Origin: Candidatus Roizmanbacteria bacterium
GTDB taxonomy: Bacteria; Patescibacteriota; Microgenomatia; UBA1406
DNA length: 20,263 nt
Reading direction: 5' to 3'
Assembly: GCA_024653645.1 (NCBI GenBank)
Contig: JANLHK010000046.1
Location: 1-20,263, forward strand
Shown here in pieces: positions 14,617-20,263 of the stretch (position 1 is the first letter of the stretch; each line of letters begins with the position of its first letter). Below the pieces are notes generated by a model. It was given only the letters and a program-made list of their open reading frames with translations. It made no database searches and was not told the origin of the DNA. Position numbers and translations under genes: made by a program.

Positions 14617-17600
14617 ATGAATAATGAATATCGCAGCTATCTGAATCGTCTGCGCTTTCCCAAAAAATTGTTTGAAACTCTGCAGGCGCAGTACTTACTT
14701 AATTTTCGTATCGTTATTCTGTTTATTATTGCCATCCTTTCGATTGGATTGGTGAGTTTTTTGAATTTACCCCGCAGACTCAATCCTGAAGTCAAGATAC
14801 CCATTGTGGTTGTTTCCACCCTTATTCCGGGATCAAGTCCTAAGGATGTTGAATCATTAATAACCGTACCGCTTGAAGACAAACTAAAAGGCGTACAGGG
14901 TTTGGACACGATCACATCGGTTTCACGTGACAGTGTATCCATTATCACCATGCAGTTTTTTTCTACCGTTGATATTGAAAAGGCAAAAGATGATGTCCAA
15001 TCAAGCGTTGATGCCGTGGCCGACCTTCCTACGGAAGCAGAGACGCCGAATGTTGTAACGGTTGACTTTGAAGATACGCCGGTATGGACCTTCATGCTTA
15101 CTGGCAAGCAGACTGATACGGCCAGCCTTATGCGTATCTCAAACCGTTTGAAAGATGTCATGGAAGACATTCCTTCGGTAGATCGGGTACAATTAGCGGG
15201 CTATGCGCAAGAGGAGGTACAGGTCCTCTTTTCTCCGGAAAAAATACAGGAATACGGCATTAATCCCATAAGCTTGAGTCAGCTTATTCAAAAAGCTGCA
15301 GCAGCCTATCCGGCCGGCATTACCAAAAATGATCGCTATACTTTTTCGCTCACGCTTAATGCACAGGTGGCACAAACCATTGAATCATTGCGTCACTTAC
15401 GAATTACAACCCATAATCAAACGGTTCAGTTGGGAGATATTGCTACCGTCGTTGAACGGACAAAACCGGACTTAGTTAGTTCCTATTACGCAACGGCGCA
15501 GGATTCGGCAGAGCGTGCCGTGCGCTTCTCCGTCTATAAAACCAGCTCGTCTAATATTGACAGTACCGCGCGCACGGTTGAAGAGCGCGTCAGGGATGAG
15601 CTTAAACCACATGAGGAATCAATTCGATTGGTAACTGTTAGCAATACCGCCAATGATATCGAGGAACAGTTTAGCGACCTGTTAAGAGAATTTCGATCAA
15701 CCATTATTTTAGTGTTTATTTGTTTGTTGGTTTTTTTGGGTTTGCGTCAGGCAATTATTTCTTCATTTACGGTGCCGCTTACTTTTTTGTCAGCATTTGC
15801 GTTCATGTGGGTATTTGGGTTATCGATGAATTTTTTGACTATGTTTGCGTTCCTCATTGCATTGGGATTATTAATTGACGACACCATTGTTATCGTTTCG
15901 GCAACGACCACGTATTACCAAAGCGGCAAGTTTACGCCAGCCCAAACAGGTTTATTAGTGTGGCGTGATTTCATTGTACCTATCTGGTCTACCACCATCA
16001 CAACGATATGGTCGTTTGTGCCGCTGCTTTTGGCAACCGGTATCATTGGTGAGTTTATAAAGTCGATCCCGATTGTGGTGACGGTAACGATGATTTCATC
16101 GACTACTATTGCGGTACTCATTACCCTGCCTCTCATGTTGGTTTTGCTGAAACCGCAGGTTCCCCGGAGAGTCGTTATAGCACTGCAAGTGGTATGTTTT
16201 GCGCTGTTGGTGTTTGGCTTAGGATTTTTGTTGCCAAAAAATATAGTCACGGTATTTACGATTGTTAGCTTTGTATTGGCGGTTGCAAGCATTTATTTCC
16301 TTCGTGCGGCACTGGTCAAGCCGATACAGGCTTGGTACAGAAAAAAAACAAAGATACAAAAAGTGACCCATCGGGTACTGGACGCATCAGACAAAGGATT
16401 AATTAATCTGAATGCTTTGGGTGAGCGGTATCGAAGAATAATGCTATCTATCCTTCAATCAAAGCGAGCTAGAGTTTTTGTCGTGGTCGGGATTGTGATC
16501 TATTCCATCGCATCGTATCTCTTGATTCCGTTGGGATTTATAAAGAATGAATTCTTTCCTAAAACTGACTATGAGTTGATTTACGTTAATCTTGATTTAC
16601 CGGCGGGCACTACCACTAATGCCGTGTTATCAGAATCAAAGAAGTTATTTGATGATTTGCGCAAAACTTCTGAAACAGAATTTACGACACTCGATTTGGG
16701 TAATACGATTGATGTAAATACCGGTGGGTATGGTGACCAAAAGAGCTCTGCGTTGTTTACTATTCGGCTTCCCAAAAAAGAGCAACGCTCAAAGGAATCA
16801 TTTGAAATAGCGGAGCAGCTACGCAATGAGTATAAGCAGTACACGGCGGGAACGCTTTCAGTGGTAGAGGTAAGCGGGGGTCCGCCAGTCGGCGCTGATA
16901 TACAAATGAGCCTGCTGGGAGAAGATTTGCATAAGCTTGATGGTTATGCTGATAAGCTTATATCCTATCTGGAAAAACAGCCGGGCGTTACGAACATTTC
17001 AAAGTCACTGAAGCCGGGAACCAGTCAGTTAGTATTTGTGCCGGACGAAGATAGGTTGGCATCGTATGGATTGACGAATGACTCGGTAGGATTATGGATG
17101 CGTTTATTTGCCAGTGGATTTACCCTTGACACGTTGCGTTTTGAAAATGAAACACAAAAAGAGGACATTGTCTTCCGTTTTTCGTCATCATTACCGAGTC
17201 CTGATGATATCGGAAGAATCATGATCCCGACCTCATCCAGCGAATCAGTACCGCTGTTGGCTCTAGGGTCAATTAAAACCCAGGCAAACCCCACCTCTAT
17301 TACCCGTGAAGAGGGATTGCGCACCGTATCGGTGAGTGCATCGGTAAAAGCAGGCTATGTGATTCCCGAGATTAATGCCGGATTAGAGACCTATGCCGAT
17401 AGCCTCAATATGCCCTCACCCTATCATTGGAAAACGGGCGGCGCTAATGAGGAAAATCAAAGATCAGTTATATCGATTCTGCAGGCAATGGGTGTGGCGT
17501 TTATATTGATTTTGGTCACGATGGTCCTACAGTTTAGTTCGTTCCGCCAGGCATTGATTGTCTTATTGGTTATTCCGTTGGCCGTGTCCAGTGTGTTTTT

Positions 17601-17985
17601 TATATTTGCCATAACGCGAACACCTTTATCGTTTCCCGCACTGATCGGTGTATTATCGCTCTTTGGTATTGTCGTTACCAACTCCATGTTTATTGTTGAT
17701 AAGATCAATCTTAATTTGAAAGAAGGCATGAATTTTAATGATGCTATTGCTGATGCTGGCGCAAGCCGTCTTGAGCCGATTGTCCTGACTAAGCTAACGA
17801 CGATATTTGGATTGTTACCTATAACTCTTGCAGATCCATTCTGGAGGGGATTGGGTGGAGCCATCATTGCCGGCGTATCAGTATCAAGTATTATCATGCT
17901 GTTTTTTATTCCGGTTGTGTATTACGCATGGATGAAACCCGAAGGTCCATTGAGAAAAAGTGAAAAAAAAGCCATACTGTACTGA
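14617..17985 (+). CDS. RND-family efflux permease (AcrB/HAE-like)
   Basis: Proton-driven exporter of the resistance-nodulation-division superfamily. TM1 (about 29-52) is followed by a large porter loop (53-360), TM2-TM6 (362-515), a second membrane part from TM7 (about 619-643), a second porter loop and TM8-TM12 (954-1110). The TM4 proton-relay Asp pair is present in LLIDDTIVIV (D421, D422). The TM10 Lys of AcrB corresponds to Thr1021 (VVTNSMFIVD). At 1122 residues it is longer than AcrB (1049). Part of the excess is two additional hydrophobic stretches at about 519-565, between TM6 and TM7, suggesting 14 membrane helices. Substrate not predictable. The adaptor is directly upstream and a DsbA-like gene starts 2 nt after the stop codon. 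Confidence 0.93.
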   Translation: MNNEYRSYLNRLRFPKKLFETLQAQYLLNFRIVILFIIAILSIGLVSFLNLPRRLNPEVKIPIVVVSTLIPGSSPKDVESLITVPLEDKLKGVQGLDTITSVSRDSVSIITMQFFSTVDIEKAKDDVQSSVDAVADLPTEAETPNVVTVDFEDTPVWTFMLTGKQTDTASLMRISNRLKDVMEDIPSVDRVQLAGYAQEEVQVLFSPEKIQEYGINPISLSQLIQKAAAAYPAGITKNDRYTFSLTLNAQVAQTIESLRHLRITTHNQTVQLGDIATVVERTKPDLVSSYYATAQDSAERAVRFSVYKTSSSNIDSTARTVEERVRDELKPHEESIRLVTVSNTANDIEEQFSDLLREFRSTIILVFICLLVFLGLRQAIISSFTVPLTFLSAFAFMWVFGLSMNFLTMFAFLIALGLLIDDTIVIVSATTTYYQSGKFTPAQTGLLVWRDFIVPIWSTTITTIWSFVPLLLATGIIGEFIKSIPIVVTVTMISSTTIAVLITLPLMLVLLKPQVPRRVVIALQVVCFALLVFGLGFLLPKNIVTVFTIVSFVLAVASIYFLRAALVKPIQAWYRKKTKIQKVTHRVLDASDKGLINLNALGERYRRIMLSILQSKRARVFVVVGIVIYSIASYLLIPLGFIKNEFFPKTDYELIYVNLDLPAGTTTNAVLSESKKLFDDLRKTSETEFTTLDLGNTIDVNTGGYGDQKSSALFTIRLPKKEQRSKESFEIAEQLRNEYKQYTAGTLSVVEVSGGPPVGADIQMSLLGEDLHKLDGYADKLISYLEKQPGVTNISKSLKPGTSQLVFVPDEDRLASYGLTNDSVGLWMRLFASGFTLDTLRFENETQKEDIVFRFSSSLPSPDDIGRIMIPTSSSESVPLLALGSIKTQANPTSITREEGLRTVSVSASVKAGYVIPEINAGLETYADSLNMPSPYHWKTGGANEENQRSVISILQAMGVAFILILVTMVLQFSSFRQALIVLLVIPLAVSSVFFIFAITRTPLSFPALIGVLSLFGIVVTNSMFIVDKINLNLKEGMNFNDAIADAGASRLEPIVLTKLTTIFGLLPITLADPFWRGLGGAIIAGVSVSSIIMLFFIPVVYYAWMKPEGPLRKSEKKAILY

Positions 17986-17987
17986 GT

Positions 17988-18683
17988 ATGTCTCCCAAAA
18001 AAGTTTCAAAAGGGTATTCTCCGTTTCTGCTTGGTGTTACGATTCTAACAGGAGTAGTCATGGTGTATGGGTTGATCCGCGTCGGTGACATTACCCTTTC
18101 TGTGCCTCGATTAACAGTGCCTAAATTTGCGAAGCCAACGCCTCCTCCGCCAAAGCAGGTACTGGAGACCAAACCGTTTGGTATTACCACCAACTTTCCG
18201 CGCCTGAATAACAAAGACCATATCAGCGGTCGACGTAATGCTCAATATATGATCGTGACCTACATTGATTATGATTGTGAGCAATGCAGAGATGCGTATC
18301 AGTTTTTACAACAGTTTTTGACAGAGCGTAAGGGCGATACTGCACTCGTTGTTCGTCATTTCCCCCTTGATGCGAACCCTCAGGCTCGTGCAAAAGCAGT
18401 CGTGGCAGAATGCATTGCGCAACGTGAGGGGGAAAAAGCATTCTGGGCATATACCGATACCCTACTTACCTCTGATCCGGGTGATGACATAATGGGGGAG
18501 GAATGCACCGAAAGTCGTGATATTGCGCGACGACTCCAGGCTGACAATCAATCTGCTTCACGATTCGGCATTGGAGGATTACCAGCTCTGTATTTGATTA
18601 ATACCAAAACGAATAAAGCGCTCTTTGCCGTTGGCGTGATTCAGGTAAAACAGTTACAGGAGTTGGTAGGACAAACCAAATGA
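17988..18683 (+). CDS. Membrane-anchored DsbA/thioredoxin-fold protein
   Basis: A 231-residue protein with a short basic N-terminus, one membrane anchor (about 12-30), a proline-rich linker (KPTPPPPK) and a DsbA-like thioredoxin fold facing outside. The active site is C97-EQ-C100, following YIDYDCEQC, and the cis-proline loop is GGLPALYLIN (Pro199). Such proteins make, break or rearrange disulfides in exported proteins. Two further cysteines (in AECIAQ and GEECTES) could form a structural disulfide. It sits 2 nt behind the RND permease and overlaps the next gene by ATGA, so all are likely one transcript. No DsbB or VKOR partner is in view. Confidence 0.9.
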   Translation: MSPKKVSKGYSPFLLGVTILTGVVMVYGLIRVGDITLSVPRLTVPKFAKPTPPPPKQVLETKPFGITTNFPRLNNKDHISGRRNAQYMIVTYIDYDCEQCRDAYQFLQQFLTERKGDTALVVRHFPLDANPQARAKAVVAECIAQREGEKAFWAYTDTLLTSDPGDDIMGEECTESRDIARRLQADNQSASRFGIGGLPALYLINTKTNKALFAVGVIQVKQLQELVGQTK

Positions 18684-19111
18684 ACTATACACCGCTCCCT
18701 CCATCATTATCAGCGCCTCACCGAGCAATGATATCCCCTGTGGGTCCAGGCAAAGAAGCTGAACCGGTGCGGACTGCTGTTGCCGAAACAAGTAGGGGAT
18801 CGGCAGCAGAAATTGAACCAGTACAGAAACCAGAAACCGAGCAATACCTAGAACAGGTTTCGGATGATATACCACTGTCAGAAGATGAGAAAAAATTAGG
18901 AGCGAGCCATCCTCCGGCGCAGGGCACCTTGATTGTTGATGGACGCATGATCCATCTCCCCATTTCGTTAGAAGAGGTTGATGACGGTCTACATAAGCCG
19001 CTGAGCTCTGGTAAGCGATGGATGGCTATGATGGTGCGTTATATTCTGGACAAACTGCATTTGGTTATACGAAATGTGGGAGGGCATATGGGTGTAATAC
19101 GCGCGCGTTAA
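18680..19111 (+). CDS. Hypothetical protein, proline- and acid-rich N-terminus
   Basis: A 143-residue product that I do not recognise. The first 75 residues are low-complexity, rich in Pro, Glu, Ala and Ser, and probably disordered. A conserved-looking middle part (GTLIVDGRMIHLPISLEEVDDG) could form a short beta unit. The C-terminal 30 residues (KRWMAMMVRYILDKLHLVIR) look like an amphipathic, membrane-associating helix. There is no signal peptide. The reading frame is supported by tight packing: it starts inside the DsbA-like stop (ATGA) and its TAA overlaps the next ATG (TAATG). Confidence 0.6.
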   Translation: MNYTPLPPSLSAPHRAMISPVGPGKEAEPVRTAVAETSRGSAAEIEPVQKPETEQYLEQVSDDIPLSEDEKKLGASHPPAQGTLIVDGRMIHLPISLEEVDDGLHKPLSSGKRWMAMMVRYILDKLHLVIRNVGGHMGVIRAR

Positions 19112-19410
19112 TGGTACGCAAACTATTGTTCTTCAGTTTGGTGTTATCTGTCACCAGCGGCATACTATTACTGGCTCCCCCTCATAATCCCGTCATTATT
19201 TGGATCGGTATCAGTTTTGTGGCGTTGAGTGTGGCTGCCTTTGTTGGGTTGTTTGCTCCGTATCGGTATCAGGTCTATCTTGGTGCGGGAACACTGTTTT
19301 GCCTGTACCTTCAGTGGCAGCGCATTATGTCGTTTGAATTGGTGGGATACGCCCTGTTGGGTATCCTGATCAGTGAGGTAATCTATCAGGTGTTGCGTAA
19401 GTTGTGGTAA
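19111..19410 (+). CDS. Small integral membrane protein, four predicted helices
   Basis: A 99-residue hydrophobic protein with probable membrane helices at about residues 5-22, 28-48, 52-67 and 74-93, joined by short loops with basic residues at both ends (VRKLL, RKLW). I do not recognise a family. An in-frame upstream ATG at 19018 lies within the previous gene; the ATG at 19111 shares its A with the upstream TAA, which is the likely start. It precedes a glycosyltransferase and may assist it in the membrane, a guess from position only. Confidence 0.65.
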   Translation: MVRKLLFFSLVLSVTSGILLLAPPHNPVIIWIGISFVALSVAAFVGLFAPYRYQVYLGAGTLFCLYLQWQRIMSFELVGYALLGILISEVIYQVLRKLW

Positions 19411-19426
19411 AATAAAATACAGCCTT

Positions 19427-20263
19427 ATGATGCGCACCCTGCTCGCCTCACGGCGTTTCTATGAAATATTGATTCCGTGTATTGTGTGGCTTCTGATAAC
19501 ACTCCCTCTATGGCTATCTCCGTTTTCACCTGAAACCGTTGCCTATATCATCATTGCCTTTAATGTTTTTTACTTTTACAAAACGATCAAAACCGTATGG
19601 TATGCATCACTATCGTACCTGCGCATTAAAACGGCAAACTCACTTGACTGGATGAAGAAAGTTGAAGCGGAGGGAATCACCGATACGTATACACATTATA
19701 TTATGATTGCCAACTACAAAGAATCATACCGAAAATTAACGAAAACATTGGACGCGATTGCTGAACAAACCCTGCCCAGCAAACGAGTTCATATTGTGTT
19801 GGCGATGGAAGACGCCGAAGGATTGACCGCACGTACCCGTGCACAGCGAGTGATACAAGACTACCAGCGTCGCTTTGCTTCGGTACAGGCAACTTATCAT
19901 GTCTTGGCTCCCGGCGAGGTACGGGGCAAGGCCAGTAACGAGAATTACTGTGCTCGCATTATTGCTGCTCAAGCCAAAGCTCAAGGCCTTGATTTTCAGA
20001 AAGTAATTGTAACTACCAGCGACGCTGACAGTCTGTTTGACCGGCAGTATTTAGCGTACCTGACCCATGCTTATCATACTGACCCTTCTCGCATCTACCA
20101 CTTTTATTGGTCACCATTGCTGTTGTACTCCAACTATTGGAATCTTAATTTTTTTATACGCATTCAGACCACTATTTCTTCCATTTTGCGCTTAGGCTTT
20201 TTGTCAGAGGAACAAAATCTCATTCAAATTTCGACCTACAGTATGAGTTTATGGTTGCTTGAG
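19427..20263 (+). CDS. Membrane-anchored GT2-like glycosyltransferase, N-terminal 279 residues
   Basis: The open frame runs from ATGATG at 19427 to the window edge without a stop. Residues about 14-32 and 37-55 form two membrane helices. A GT-A fold follows: YTHYIMIANYKES at the first nucleotide-sugar-binding strand, a PSKRVHIVLAMED strand, GEVRGKASNEN, and the TTSDADS motif with the metal-binding D199-x-D201. The order is that of family 2 glycosyltransferases anchored in the cytoplasmic membrane, such as those that extend surface polysaccharides. The acceptor, the later catalytic Asp and any C-terminal helices are outside the window. It begins 16 nt after the preceding small membrane protein gene, so it likely ends the same operon or belongs to it. 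Confidence 0.8.
   Translation, partial: MMRTLLASRRFYEILIPCIVWLLITLPLWLSPFSPETVAYIIIAFNVFYFYKTIKTVWYASLSYLRIKTANSLDWMKKVEAEGITDTYTHYIMIANYKESYRKLTKTLDAIAEQTLPSKRVHIVLAMEDAEGLTARTRAQRVIQDYQRRFASVQATYHVLAPGEVRGKASNENYCARIIAAQAKAQGLDFQKVIVTTSDADSLFDRQYLAYLTHAYHTDPSRIYHFYWSPLLLYSNYWNLNFFIRIQTTISSILRLGFLSEEQNLIQISTYSMSLWLLE

Noticed and set aside
14637..15170. 177-codon open frame opposite the RND permease gene, and similar ones at 15915-16292 and 17457-17897
   Set aside because: These are shadows of an amino-acid-biased membrane protein gene, rich in Ser, Thr and Asn, with no promoter or homology.
11701..18683. Alternative genetic code (UGA as Gly)
   Set aside because: TGA ends the DUF3182, RND permease and DsbA-like genes at the expected family lengths, and no in-frame TGA interrupts any gene.

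Overview
The window looks like part of a small-genome bacterium, most likely a member of the Candidate Phyla Radiation (Patescibacteria). This placement is an inference. It rests on the compact, tightly packed housekeeping genes, the near absence of Shine-Dalgarno sequences, several promoters whose -10 box sits only 6-9 nt before the start codon, a DUF5680 protein, an archaeal-type (short) aspartyl-tRNA synthetase and an unusual seryl-tRNA synthetase motif 3. UGA is an ordinary stop codon here (it ends at least three genes), so this is not a Gracilibacteria/SR1-type code.

Left part (1-7437), information processing. A DUF5680 gene (partial) and a tRNA-Glu(CUC) run leftwards. The divergent rightward run starts with the transcript-cleavage factor greA, then lysS and an HD-domain hydrolase. 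A duplicated zinc-ribbon protein, serS and secA follow. Promoters are visible before greA, the zinc-ribbon gene and serS; lysS, the HD gene and secA appear to be read through from their neighbours.

Middle (7438-8996): a complete T-box riboswitch with antiterminator and intrinsic terminator controls aspS. The UGGC in its T-box bulge matches the GCCA 3' end expected of tRNA-Asp. The synthetase has the archaeal-type architecture with a His at the position linked to non-discriminating enzymes.

Accessory island (8993-13126). Two class I methyltransferases and a Nudix hydrolase lie on the minus strand. A TrpR-family regulator, a DUF3182 (ATP-grasp-like) protein and an AspA/AstE-type zinc hydrolase lie on the plus strand. 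The regulator's promoter is a perfect TTGACA/TATAAT pair with a near-exact E. coli-type trp operator in the spacer. Together, the regulator, ligase-like protein and deacylase/peptidase-like protein are the best candidate for an undescribed system in the window.

Right part (13127-20263), envelope. One promoter with a palindrome over its -35 region drives a tightly packed run: a periplasmic-adaptor (HlyD/AcrA-like) protein, an RND permease with two extra hydrophobic segments, a membrane-anchored DsbA-like thiol oxidoreductase, an unknown proline-rich protein, a small four-helix membrane protein, and a membrane-anchored GT2-like glycosyltransferase cut off by the window edge. No outer-membrane channel gene is present. 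No IS element, CRISPR array, rRNA or prophage gene was seen, and no gap longer than 300 bases lacks a gene.
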